Assembly: GCA_910587935.1 (NCBI GenBank)
Contig: CAJUNP010000005.1
Span: 43,909 to 107,908 of the forward strand
Source: an uncultured Lachnospiraceae bacterium
GTDB lineage: Bacteria; Bacillota; Clostridia; Lachnospirales; Lachnospiraceae
Direction of reading: 5' to 3'
Length of the DNA: 64,000 nucleotides
Shown here: positions 17,592-26,378 of the stretch, piece after piece
Layout of the letters: each line of letters opens with the position of its first letter
Numbering within the stretch: the stretch's first letter is position 1
Made by a program: the position numbers and the translations under genes
Notes under the pieces: model-generated
The model's database searches: none
Told to the model about the DNA's origin: nothing
The model's input: only the letters and a program-made list of their open reading frames with translations

Positions 17592-20552
17592 TTAATCAAT
17601 TAACGGAGCAATCTCCAGCATAAGCACATTCTTGAATTCGTCAATCATCCGTTTCCTGAATTTGTATTTAGGCATGGCATCTTCCTTTTCTTCCTTATAA
17701 GCCGCGTAATCGGCACTGTCCTTCAATTTATTTTCATTTGCAAGTTCACCATCCCTGAACTGAAAAGCTTCATACCTGACATCTTCAAAATCCAGATACC
17801 ATTTATCAGCATATTTCCTGATTTCCGCATCAATAACAGCATAACGCATCTGATTGATAATAACGGAAATATCCTGTCCCAGAAAGCTTTCTTTATCCTT
17901 TTCAATCTCTTCCACAACCTGCATAAGCAATGCACTTAACTTCGGATTATCGCCTGCAAATTCTGCTATAATCTCTTTAATGGTTTTTATTCTGGTTTCA
18001 AATTCAGACTCGTTAAAATCATTTTGTGACTTGTCCAGGGACTCCATAACTCCCCGCAGTAATTCAACAATATACTCAAAATCAATCCTCAGCTTGCTGT
18101 ATGCCACCAAATCATAGTCATCCCATACGGGCTCTTCGTCAGTATCCGGATTATTATCCGGCTTTTTCAGTTCTTCCATTACATTCTTATACATCGCTGC
18201 ATAATTTTCATATTCATCTTCGGAAAAGCCGAACTCGTCCAGTACATATGGTTCATATACAGAAAATGATTTTAAGTGTGCAAAATCGTGATCCAAGGTT
18301 CTGAAAAGACTCACAAATGCCTTTTTCTGTTTTCTCGACAGACCCGCTATGTCTTCGGGTGTCCGCGCCAGATTACGGATTGTTTTAAGGGATATGGAAA
18401 AAGATGTTTTCACATCATCCCAGTCCTCCGCAATGGGATTGCCGTCACCTCCGCGCGAATATAGCTTGAGCGCTTTATTAATTGCATTTTTATACTCTTT
18501 GGGAGCCTGAAATGTCACAATCTGCCCGTACCGCTTTGCATAATCGAAAAGTCTGTTGGTACGGGAAAATGCCTGAATGATATTCTGCGGAGCCATAGGC
18601 TGTCTGTCAATAAACAATGTAGACAGACATGGTGCGTCAAACCCGGTTAAAAGCCGGTCAACCACGATTACCAAATCAAGCTGCTGACTTCGATCCAAAT
18701 ACTTTTTCTCTTTTCTTGCCAAACGTTCATTGAGATTGCTATTGTAGGCATTGATGGCATCTATCTGATAACTGCTGCCAAACATTTCCTGATAATCTTT
18801 TAACGCTTCCTTCATTTTATCCTGATTAACAGTGGACGTTTCTTCATTTTCCGACAGCGAATAGGTTATGGCAAATTTAGGGAAATCAGGCAGCGCCTTA
18901 TGTACCATATCGCAAATTTTCAGCTCATCCTTCCCTTCTTTAACCTTCTTCAGCAAATCATAATATTTCTGTGCCCGTTCAATTGAACTGGTCGTTAAAA
19001 TCGCTTCATAGGTTCTGCCTTTATCATTGTTCATGCCAAATTTGTCATAGGACTGATTCAATATGACATTCAAAACCTTCCGCATATGTTCTTCGGTATC
19101 ATATACCTTTTTTGCCTCATCGTCACTTAAATCTTTTGCTCCAAGATTTTCAACCATAAACCCTAAAACTGCCTCGTCATGGATGGCCTCTTTAATCGTA
19201 TAGCTATGCAGGCATTCACCGTACATCTGCTCTGTGGTCTGCGGCAGATCGCCTTTTTGTTCATAACCGTTCTCCTCAAAAATGGGCGTTCCCGTAAAAC
19301 CATACCACAAGGAATTGGCAAAAAACCTCTCAAGATCTCTTTTGGTTTGAGGCGTTACAGCCCTATGACATTCATCAACAACAAAAGCAACCTTCAGGGA
19401 TTTAATCTTTTCGTACCGCTTTGTTCCTTCCTTTAATCGCCGGTTTACCATAATCTGCATTTTCTGACGAGTGGTTACTATCATCTGGCGGTTGTTATCC
19501 GCCATCTTTTCTATGAGTGAATCGACATAATCCGTATCATCCACATCAATCGTATCATTATCCGCATAGGACTGAAAAGCCATTTTCGTCTGCATATCAA
19601 GATCCTTCCTGTCTATGAGAAAAATCGTCTTCTCAATTGCCGGAATATCCATCAGCAGATTTCTTGTAGCCTTATAGGAAGTCATTGTCTTCCCGGAACC
19701 TGTCGTATGCCAGATAAATCCTGATTTTCCCTGCTTTGATGCCGCCCGCATTGCCTCAATCGCATGAATCTGATAGGGACGCAGTATTAAAAGCTTTCTT
19801 TTATCGTTATCAAGAACCGTGTATCTGGTAATCATCTCATGCGCTTCCGGTATTTTGAGAACTTCCCTGGCAAACTCAATATAATCACAGACAGGATGAT
19901 TTTCCTTATCAAGCCATCCAGTGATAAATTTTTTGTTTAATTCCGTATCCCTCGCAGCAGAAAAATACTTTGTGTCTACCGCATTACTCACAACAAACAT
20001 CTGCACATTGGAAAAAATGCCGTGGAACTTACCCTCCGCAATATATTTCTTAATCTGGCGGTAGGCATCCATATAGGAATGTTCTTTGTTCTTAAGTTCA
20101 ATATGGATAAAAGGAATCCCATTAATAAGGAGCGTTACGTCAAAACGCCTGTCTCTGTCTCCCTCTGCATCCTCTGATTTAAACGCCTGATATTGGTTGA
20201 TCACCTCGTACACGCTTGACCCGCCGGCCACATGCTCATTATTCATCACCATAAGATGCAATGTTTCATTCCCGCGCTGAACATGGACATATACCTTACC
20301 GTTTTCTCCCACGATCCATTTTCCGGCATCATAAAAGGAAGCGTGAGATAAATCATTCTTAATCTTTGCAAACTCGGACTCGCTGAGAGGAACATCGCCT
20401 AGTTTCGCCTTATTATTCTGTTCCAAGATATATTTAAAATTATTCCACAGCTGTTCCTCTGTTCTGATATCAGGTCTGTAGGTCCATTGAGACTCATCAC
20501 AGCAAAGCTGGTCTATCAATCTTTTTTCCATTACGGATTCTAATTCTGCCAT
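17592..20552 (-). CDS. hsdR: Type I restriction enzyme, translocase/nuclease subunit HsdR
   Basis: 986 residues. N-terminal PD-(D/E)xK-type nuclease (RFDVTLLINGIPFIHIELKN, near residue 150), SF2 helicase motor with Walker A TTGSGKT (about 285) and VDECHR (about 392), motif VI region IQAFSRTNR, and a helical C-terminal domain that docks on the methylase core. Cuts unmodified DNA after ATP-driven translocation. Start follows AAAGGATAACTT. Last gene of the seven-gene operon. Confidence 0.96.
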   Translation of the reverse strand: MAELESVMEKRLIDQLCCDESQWTYRPDIRTEEQLWNNFKYILEQNNKAKLGDVPLSESEFAKIKNDLSHASFYDAGKWIVGENGKVYVHVQRGNETLHLMVMNNEHVAGGSSVYEVINQYQAFKSEDAEGDRDRRFDVTLLINGIPFIHIELKNKEHSYMDAYRQIKKYIAEGKFHGIFSNVQMFVVSNAVDTKYFSAARDTELNKKFITGWLDKENHPVCDYIEFAREVLKIPEAHEMITRYTVLDNDKRKLLILRPYQIHAIEAMRAASKQGKSGFIWHTTGSGKTMTSYKATRNLLMDIPAIEKTIFLIDRKDLDMQTKMAFQSYADNDTIDVDDTDYVDSLIEKMADNNRQMIVTTRQKMQIMVNRRLKEGTKRYEKIKSLKVAFVVDECHRAVTPQTKRDLERFFANSLWYGFTGTPIFEENGYEQKGDLPQTTEQMYGECLHSYTIKEAIHDEAVLGFMVENLGAKDLSDDEAKKVYDTEEHMRKVLNVILNQSYDKFGMNNDKGRTYEAILTTSSIERAQKYYDLLKKVKEGKDELKICDMVHKALPDFPKFAITYSLSENEETSTVNQDKMKEALKDYQEMFGSSYQIDAINAYNSNLNERLARKEKKYLDRSQQLDLVIVVDRLLTGFDAPCLSTLFIDRQPMAPQNIIQAFSRTNRLFDYAKRYGQIVTFQAPKEYKNAINKALKLYSRGGDGNPIAEDWDDVKTSFSISLKTIRNLARTPEDIAGLSRKQKKAFVSLFRTLDHDFAHLKSFSVYEPYVLDEFGFSEDEYENYAAMYKNVMEELKKPDNNPDTDEEPVWDDYDLVAYSKLRIDFEYIVELLRGVMESLDKSQNDFNESEFETRIKTIKEIIAEFAGDNPKLSALLMQVVEEIEKDKESFLGQDISVIINQMRYAVIDAEIRKYADKWYLDFEDVRYEAFQFRDGELANENKLKDSADYAAYKEEKEDAMPKYKFRKRMIDEFKNVLMLEIAPLID

Positions 20553-20592
20553 AAGTTATCCTTTCTTTGGAAACATATTCTGTCGCAAAAAA

Positions 20593-20796
20593 TTACGCTT
20601 GTCTCTCTGCAGCAAGTCTGTCAATATCCTCAAAAGCATTTTCCAAACGCTCAATATGATACCTCTCATACATATCATATATAAAATCTGTTAATTTCAA
20701 CTTATCCCATGACTGCAAAATTTTATCAGCCGTAGTATTTTTATATTCCGCATAGTTTTCAAGCAAAAAAATGAAAAATTCCATCTCCTTACCCAT
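20593..20796 (-). CDS. DUF3791-like small protein
   Basis: 67 residues. The pattern FLLENYAEYKNTTADKILQS followed by DFIYDMYERYHIE fits DUF3791, a family commonly found beside DUF3990 proteins. Ribosome site AAGGAGAGATTGAC. It lies two bases after the 81-aa gene, in a cassette between hsdS and hsdR. Likely antitoxin or accessory factor of the DUF3990 protein (inference from neighbourhood). Confidence 0.7.
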   Translation of the reverse strand: MGKEMEFFIFLLENYAEYKNTTADKILQSWDKLKLTDFIYDMYERYHIERLENAFEDIDRLAAERQA

Positions 20797-20797
20797 G

Positions 20798-21043
20798 TCA
20801 ATCTCTCCTTAAATATAAAGAATTACGTGGATCTCCGGTAACCTGCTCAGCCTCCCACATATCAAAAATTCCAAACGGGCTGAAATCCCACATTTCAAGT
20901 TCCTCATTGATCAGCATCCGGTAAGTTTCAGAAAAAAGAAATTTTCTAAGCGCCCATAATGGTTCAATTCCATACTTATCCACTATCATCTGCAATACCT
21001 TTTCATTGTAAAAGGAACGAATAAATACCATTTCATTTTTCAT
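20798..21043 (-). CDS. Small protein of the DUF3990 cassette, hypothetical
   Basis: 81 residues (MKNEMVFIRSFYNEKVLQMI...), helical N-terminus and a conserved-looking end DMWEAEQVTGDPRNSLY. It overlaps the DUF3990 stop by four bases and has GAGGTGATAGAACG as ribosome site. No domain recognised with confidence; the overlap suggests co-translation with the putative toxin. Confidence 0.7.
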   Translation of the reverse strand: MKNEMVFIRSFYNEKVLQMIVDKYGIEPLWALRKFLFSETYRMLINEELEMWDFSPFGIFDMWEAEQVTGDPRNSLYLRRD

Positions 21044-21519
21044 CGTTCTATCACCTCGCTTAATACCAATAATTTAAGAGCTTTTTCGCTTTTGAAAACG
21101 TACTGGTCCTTCAATTTTTGCGGCAAAAGTCTTTTAATCGTTTCACCTTCATCATATATACCGGAAAAATATAGTTTAATAATCGGCATCGTCCTGTCAT
21201 TGGCAACCGGACCAATCACTATGTCTGATTCATCTATAAAGTCCTTGACATTTCTGTTGTTTGCAATAAATTTCAGCCATTCGACAGAAGCCCCTTCAAA
21301 TTTCGTTACTTTCAGCGAAGGCAATTTTCCTTCGTCAAAATCATACGATGTAATGATCTGTTTTCCCACTCCTCTTCTTCTCACTGTAAGAAACGCCCAT
21401 CTTTCCGCCTGTTCATAGCTTGACGTAAGGTAAAATCCTGTACCAAAGTCAAGTCTGCGGTCAGATTGAAGAATTTTAGGCCTTTCAACAACAATATTAC
21501 TTCCATGATATAATTTCAT
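21040..21519 (-). CDS. DUF3990 protein with ADP-ribosyltransferase-like fold
   Basis: About 159 residues. The N-terminus KLYHGSN and the segment DFGTGFYLTSSYEQAERWA match the H-Y pattern of ADP-ribosyltransferase-fold proteins (NAD-binding His and Tyr). DUF3990 proteins sit next to DUF3791 in many Firmicutes and look like toxin-antitoxin or effector modules; activity is not shown by sequence alone. Start may be ATG 21519 or TTG 21522, both served by AAGGAG. Embedded between hsdS and hsdR. Confidence 0.75.
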   Translation of the reverse strand: MKLYHGSNIVVERPKILQSDRRLDFGTGFYLTSSYEQAERWAFLTVRRRGVGKQIITSYDFDEGKLPSLKVTKFEGASVEWLKFIANNRNVKDFIDESDIVIGPVANDRTMPIIKLYFSGIYDEGETIKRLLPQKLKDQYVFKSEKALKLLVLSEVIER

Positions 21520-21533
21520 CAAGCTGTTACTCC

Positions 21534-22685
21534 TTATACAAACATATTTTGCAGCATAAATTTCTTTACTTCTTTTAGCTCTTCATATTTATGCTGGTGA
21601 AGAGTGATGAGGTGGTCGAGGTTAGAAAAATATCTACCAAGTCTCACTTGCTCATTTTTTGACGGAACCATAACTTCTATATTATTTATTGCTGTTTTTG
21701 ATAAACTTGGTACTCCTGTAGATTCATCCATAGCCTTCCAGTTTATATGTTGGTAAATGATGAATACAAAATCCAAATCAAAAGCCTTCTTAGGAATACA
21801 ATAAAATAGCGTGTCTACAGTCCAAAATGGTGCTCTTAAAATGTATGGGTTATCTATGGTGCCTTTTCGCCCGATTCCAACAGCATCATCTTTTTCAGAC
21901 AATGCTTCTGAAACACTTAACATATATCCCCCTGTCCCATAAACCGGAATATCCCCTTCGTCAAGATGTTTATAGTCACGCCCGTTGCATACTTCAACAA
22001 TCTCCCCCAGCTTACGCTGTTCCCAATCGTCAGTAAATCCTGCAAATCGAATCTCTGGAATTTTCTTATCATTTTGGGGGAACATTTTTTGCAACATATA
22101 TTTCTTCAATTCTTTTGTCACCTCACACTTATGCTGGTAAAGGGTGATGAGATGGTCGAAATTTTGAAAATACCTTCCAATATTCATTTGTTCTTTATAA
22201 TCTGGTAACACCAAATCAAAATTTGACAGCGCTTCTTTGGTAATTGTTTTTATAGTACCACCTGGTGCTTTTCTTGCTTCTTCAATAAATTTTTGCTTAA
22301 TAATATAGGCCCAAAAAATGTAATCTATTTTCTCTTTATATTTTTCAAATTTCAGAACTGTTCTATCCACGAATGCCCCATATTGCGTGATTGCTACACG
22401 TCCTATGCTTCCTTGTAACGTTACTAAAACAGTGTTTTTATCAGCATATACGCTCATTGGTTGTGCTAATTTACTTATCTTCTGTTTTGTATTAACTACC
22501 AAATTCATCTCATCTGTTACATCTGCAACTTGTACGAACGGCATAGCTCCTTCACCATCATACCACTCCTTATTTCCATATGGTTGAGGAAAAGAGCCTC
22601 GTCTATATTCAGCCACGTCCCCCAACTTACGCTGTTCCCAATCATCCGTAAAACCCCTAAATCTCACATTAGGTATATCTGCCAT
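21534..22685 (-). CDS. hsdS: Type I restriction specificity subunit HsdS (two TRDs)
   Basis: 383 residues with two target-recognition domains, each followed by a conserved helix. The half-repeats are evident: FTDDWEQRKLGDVAEYRRGS and FTDDWEQRKLGEIVEVCNG at the start, LKKYMLQKMFPQ and VKKFMLQNMFV at the end. It recognises the two parts of a bipartite DNA site. ATG 22685 follows AGGAGG by seven bases; the gene overlaps the hsdM stop region. Confidence 0.95.
   Translation of the reverse strand: MADIPNVRFRGFTDDWEQRKLGDVAEYRRGSFPQPYGNKEWYDGEGAMPFVQVADVTDEMNLVVNTKQKISKLAQPMSVYADKNTVLVTLQGSIGRVAITQYGAFVDRTVLKFEKYKEKIDYIFWAYIIKQKFIEEARKAPGGTIKTITKEALSNFDLVLPDYKEQMNIGRYFQNFDHLITLYQHKCEVTKELKKYMLQKMFPQNDKKIPEIRFAGFTDDWEQRKLGEIVEVCNGRDYKHLDEGDIPVYGTGGYMLSVSEALSEKDDAVGIGRKGTIDNPYILRAPFWTVDTLFYCIPKKAFDLDFVFIIYQHINWKAMDESTGVPSLSKTAINNIEVMVPSKNEQVRLGRYFSNLDHLITLHQHKYEELKEVKKFMLQNMFV
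22004..22652. repeat. Direct DNA repeats at the two HsdS half-domain starts
   Basis: A near-identical 34-base segment containing CTTACGCTGTTCCCAATC occurs at 22004-22037 and 22619-22652, encoding the shared DDWEQRKLG. Such repeats permit recombination that swaps recognition domains. Confidence 0.75.
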
Positions 22686-22687
22686 TA

Positions 22688-24283
22688 TCACACCTCCTTG
22701 AGAACACTGATAAATTCTTCAACAGCATTCTGCGTTTCAGGATTTGCAAAGGTCAATTCCCCAAGCATTTTAAGCAAAGCGTCATTTCCCTCTTTGATGG
22801 CTTTGTTTGTCTCCCTTATAGATACGGAAAGCTGCCTGAGATTCACTTCCGGTTCTTCCTCACTTGTATCTACATATCTGGGAATATTCAGATTATAGTC
22901 ATTCGCTTTGATATCCTCAAAAGTTGCAAGATAAGCTACCTTGTCAACCGGTTTTCTGGCAGTATACAATTCCAGCACTCTGTCAATATGTTCCTCGCGC
23001 ATGACATTCTGTTTCTTTTCCTTTTCATACAGCTTGGATGCGTCAATGAACAATACATCCCGCCCTTCTCTGTGCTTTTTCAATACCACAATACAGGTTG
23101 GAATAGAAGTATTATAAAACATATTGGACGGAAGCCCAATAACGGCATAAATGGATCCATTCTTAAGGAGTATCTCCCTGATTGACCCTTCTGCTGCTCC
23201 TCTGAACAAAACGCCGTGAGGAAGAACAATCGCCATCGTACCTGTCTGCTTTAAATGATAGAACCCATGTAACAAAAAAGCATAATCCGCTTTTGACTTA
23301 GGGGCCAGTTTACCCCTATAATCCATAAACCGCTCATCCTGCTTGAAGCCCTCTGCGGCAGACCAATTTGCCGAATAGGGCGGATTCATCGTTACAACAT
23401 CAAATTCTGTCTCTTCATCTGTCGGCCAGTCGGCATCAAGGGTATCTCCATTGCGCAAATGCTGGTTTTCAGGCAGTACTCCGTGCAGAAACATATTCAT
23501 ACGCGCCAGGTTATAGGTTGACGGCATAAGTTCCTGCCCATAGTATTTAATGTAATCAGGCTCTTTTGAGTAATTTCTGCAGCTAAGCATCAACGAGCCG
23601 GACCCCATACATGGATCATATACCTGTAATCCCTTTTTTCCTTCCTGGCCAGACATGGCAATCCTGCAAAGAATCTGCGCAGGACCATGGGGCGTATAAA
23701 ATTCTCCGGCCTTTTTACCTGTTTCAGATGCGAATTGACCGATCAGATACTCGTATGCGTTACCAAGCACATCGCCTTCCGTATGAATAATGTCCACGCC
23801 ATCCAACACTTTGATGACTTCCGCAATTGTGGCGCTCTGCTTCTGGTCACCCGTGCCAAGCCGATTGGAATATAAATCCACATCCGCAAATAAACCGTTG
23901 AATAATTCGTCAGACTCCTCTATGCGGTTAAAAGCCGCCTGCAGTTTTTCTCTGTTAAAAGAATTATTTTTAGCCGCATTTAACATGCTGATATATGTCA
24001 TGTCAGAATCAAGCGTATAATGCATTGATTTTTTTATTTCACTCAGCAGTTCTTCGGCGTCATCTGATTTCATTGCCTCTTCATACGCACGCTGTGCTTC
24101 AGCAAGACTATCCGGATTTTCGTCTTTAATAAGGTCATAGATTTTCGCCAAGTACGAATCTGATAAATATTTATAGAAAACCAATCCTAAAAGATACGTT
24201 TTATACTCATTTGCATCCATTTTCCCTCTAAGTACATCCGCACCGCTCCACAATACCTGTAATAAATCTTTCCCCTCAGCCAT
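22688..24283 (-). CDS. hsdM: Type I DNA methyltransferase subunit HsdM
   Basis: 531 residues. N6-adenine methylase with a helical N-terminal domain, SAM motif YDPCMGSGSLM (about 225) and catalytic NPPYSANW (about 301). It methylates the HsdS-defined site to protect self DNA. Three bases after the half-S gene, in operon. Confidence 0.97.
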   Translation of the reverse strand: MAEGKDLLQVLWSGADVLRGKMDANEYKTYLLGLVFYKYLSDSYLAKIYDLIKDENPDSLAEAQRAYEEAMKSDDAEELLSEIKKSMHYTLDSDMTYISMLNAAKNNSFNREKLQAAFNRIEESDELFNGLFADVDLYSNRLGTGDQKQSATIAEVIKVLDGVDIIHTEGDVLGNAYEYLIGQFASETGKKAGEFYTPHGPAQILCRIAMSGQEGKKGLQVYDPCMGSGSLMLSCRNYSKEPDYIKYYGQELMPSTYNLARMNMFLHGVLPENQHLRNGDTLDADWPTDEETEFDVVTMNPPYSANWSAAEGFKQDERFMDYRGKLAPKSKADYAFLLHGFYHLKQTGTMAIVLPHGVLFRGAAEGSIREILLKNGSIYAVIGLPSNMFYNTSIPTCIVVLKKHREGRDVLFIDASKLYEKEKKQNVMREEHIDRVLELYTARKPVDKVAYLATFEDIKANDYNLNIPRYVDTSEEEPEVNLRQLSVSIRETNKAIKEGNDALLKMLGELTFANPETQNAVEEFISVLKEV

Positions 24284-24285
24284 AG

Positions 24286-24810
24286 CTAATCTTCCTCCAT
24301 CCTTCGTATCAATGTCATCGTAAATTTTCTTATATCTTCTGCCTGCTTTACCATTAAATCGTTTTGTACAATTGACTGCCTGTATATATTACCGATTGTC
24401 CTTTGTTTTTCTATATCCGGCAAAACAATTTTTAGTTCTCCAATAGTCTTTATATTCAATTTCTTGACGCTCAAGGTTGTCCCCTGATGGTACATTTCTA
24501 TCTGCTGTTCAAAACTTTTTCCTTCGTTAAACTGATAGCAAAAATACCAGGAATCGAGCTTTCCGGTATCAAAATCGCATCTTAGAAAATTTGACGTAAT
24601 ACACTTCTCTTCTGTCTGTTCCGATATCGGAGAAGACTTCGATTTTATCAAATTTATAATGCAGCCCATACCCTCTTTCGTTGAATTAATACAATGTAAA
24701 TCTTTCTCAAAATCCTCCGGGGTATATAATTTATCAGCCTGCTCTCTTATTCGTGTAGGGTTTTTGCCTGATGTGAATTGTATAATCTCATTTAAGGATA
24801 TTGATTTCAT
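24286..24810 (-). CDS. Half-length HsdS-like specificity protein (one TRD)
   Basis: 174 residues, one recognition domain (SLNEIIQFTSGKNPTR, KIVLPDIEKQRTIGNIYRQS) followed by one C-terminal helix. This is the size of a single half of HsdS. It opens the operon, before hsdM, while a complete HsdS follows hsdM. It could dimerise to give a symmetric site or compete with the full HsdS; alternatively it is a relic. Intact frame and GAAGGAG-type ribosome site favour function. Confidence 0.78.
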   Translation of the reverse strand: MKSISLNEIIQFTSGKNPTRIREQADKLYTPEDFEKDLHCINSTKEGMGCIINLIKSKSSPISEQTEEKCITSNFLRCDFDTGKLDSWYFCYQFNEGKSFEQQIEMYHQGTTLSVKKLNIKTIGELKIVLPDIEKQRTIGNIYRQSIVQNDLMVKQAEDIRKFTMTLIRRMEED

Positions 24811-24825
24811 CGGATCTCCTTCTTA

Positions 24826-24900
24826 GTAATTGAGTTAAATTACAATATAACAATACCTCTCCTAAACAATTTTGTCAACATGTAATTTAATTAAATTACA
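24826..24900 (-). promoter_or_regulatory. hsd operon promoter flanked by two palindromic operators
   Basis: Minus strand: TTGACA (24878-24873), 17 bases, TATTGT (24855-24850). Just upstream is the perfect 20-base palindrome TGTAATTTAATTAAATTACA (24881-24900); just downstream is the related GTAATTGAGTTAAATTAC (24826-24843). Centres are 56 bases apart. The cognate regulator is not identified. Confidence 0.7.
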
Positions 24901-25105
24901 TATTTTCTATTTATATTATAATACCTGCCTTTTAACAGAATTACAAAATCTGCATAATTCATTGACTATATCCCTATTCTTTGCTATATTAGCAATAAGG
25001 CATACTATTTTAAATTGGAAACATTGTTTATATGTGTTTATTTCTATTTATGCAAGTGAATATCTGTAAACACCCAAAAACAAAGAATCTAATTTAATCT
25101 ATCTT

Positions 25106-25154
25106 GTCTGACTGTATAACTGTGCTTAACAGTTTTATTTTGTCGGACTTTTTT
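25106..25154 (+). terminator. Terminator/attenuator in the leader of the RNase III gene
   Basis: GTCTGAC (25106-25112) pairs with GTCGGAC (25142-25148) followed by six Ts, with an inner AACTG/CAGTT hairpin. It lies 42 bases before the start codon at 25196, so full-length mRNA must read through it. Confidence 0.6.
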
Positions 25155-25195
25155 ATGCCTTTTAGTACACAACAAATACTGGGAGGTAATTTTTT

Positions 25196-26254
25196 ATGGA
25201 ACAAAAAGATTTTGTATTTATCCAAGATCAAATTGGCTACAACTTTCAAAATACCGATTTGTTGCAGCAGGCATTTGTCAGACGTTCCTATTCAAAAGAA
25301 TACGGCGGAGAGGATAACGAGGTATTAGAGTTTATCGGCGACAAAGTATTGGATCTTATTGTGATAAAACTGCTGGCAGAAAAATACGGCTGTTTTACCA
25401 GTGATTATGAGGACTATAATCCAAACGAAGAATTTGACGAATTTTCATGCAGTAAAAATGAAGCAGAATTAACGGAACTTAAGAAAAAGCTGGTTCAAAA
25501 GAAGACCCTGGCTGACAGAATCAATGTTTTGGATCTTGCGGATTATCTTATCATGGGAAACGGCGATGTGCAAAATAATATCAATCAGGAAATGTCTGTT
25601 AAAGAGGATTTGTTTGAAGCAATTATTGGCGCGGTGGCACTGGATTCCGATTGGGACATGGAGGAACTTCAAGATGTCGTTCAAATCATGCTCGACCCTG
25701 ACAGTTATTTAGAAGATGATATAAAGGACAATTATGTCGAGTTGATACAGGAATGGACTTTAAAACGGTACGGAATGGTTCCGTGGTATCATTTTGAAAA
25801 GGCTTCACAGGCAGTATGGTACTTTCCTTTTGATGGCATCTCCTCCTCTTATAATGGCAGCTCCGAATTAAAACATAGCTGCCTGCTAAAATTAGGCAAT
25901 CTGAACACAATTTTCAGAAGTTTTGGCACCTCAAAAAACGAGGCCCGGAAAGCAGTATGTGAGTTGGCATATAAACAATTAGAGCAGCAAGATCTACTAT
26001 TTTCCATTCGTGATGAAATTCCGAATCCAAATAAGGATGAAGCCATAAGCCAACTGGAAATACTTGCACGAAGAGGATACTTTTCAATACCTTTCTACGA
26101 TTTTGTACAGAAATATGATAATAACGGCAGCCCTATCTGGGAATGTACCTGTCGCATAAAAGAAAAGGCAAAATACTTTTCTGCGAAATCATCTTCTAAG
26201 AAGTACGCCAAAAAACAAGCTGCCTATCAGATGCTTAAATATACTTTATTATAA
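25196..26254 (+). CDS. Accessory RNase III with C-terminal dsRNA-binding region
   Basis: 352 residues; normal bacterial RNase III has about 230. Catalytic signature NEVLEFIGDKVLD (41-53) keeps Glu45 and Asp49, and EDLFEAIIGAVALD (137-150) keeps Asp138 and Glu141, so the site looks active. An acidic insertion (about 66-90) interrupts the domain. The C-terminus ends in a clear dsRNA-binding domain (about 275-350; SSSKKYAKKQAAYQMLK) and the middle (about 195-265) looks like a second, degenerate one. Ribosome site GGGAGGTAATTTTTT. It is divergent from the restriction operon, which suggests a defence role against RNA or phage transcripts (inference). Confidence 0.85.
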   Translation: MEQKDFVFIQDQIGYNFQNTDLLQQAFVRRSYSKEYGGEDNEVLEFIGDKVLDLIVIKLLAEKYGCFTSDYEDYNPNEEFDEFSCSKNEAELTELKKKLVQKKTLADRINVLDLADYLIMGNGDVQNNINQEMSVKEDLFEAIIGAVALDSDWDMEELQDVVQIMLDPDSYLEDDIKDNYVELIQEWTLKRYGMVPWYHFEKASQAVWYFPFDGISSSYNGSSELKHSCLLKLGNLNTIFRSFGTSKNEARKAVCELAYKQLEQQDLLFSIRDEIPNPNKDEAISQLEILARRGYFSIPFYDFVQKYDNNGSPIWECTCRIKEKAKYFSAKSSSKKYAKKQAAYQMLKYTLL

Positions 26255-26291
26255 GAAGGTCAGCACCCATCTATATTTTACTACTCACCCA

Positions 26292-26322
26292 AAACTGGCA
26301 GTTTTTTTATGACTGCCAGTTT
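26292..26322. terminator. Bidirectional terminator between RNase III and carbohydrate operon
   Basis: AAACTGGCAG... style arms: AACTGGCAG (26293-26301) and CTGCCAGTT (26313-26321) with a T-rich loop. It lies between convergent genes. Confidence 0.7.
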
Positions 26323-26378
26323 CGTACAAACCGTTCTGTTTTATTACCGCCATATGGGCTGATGTAACTGACGCTGTC

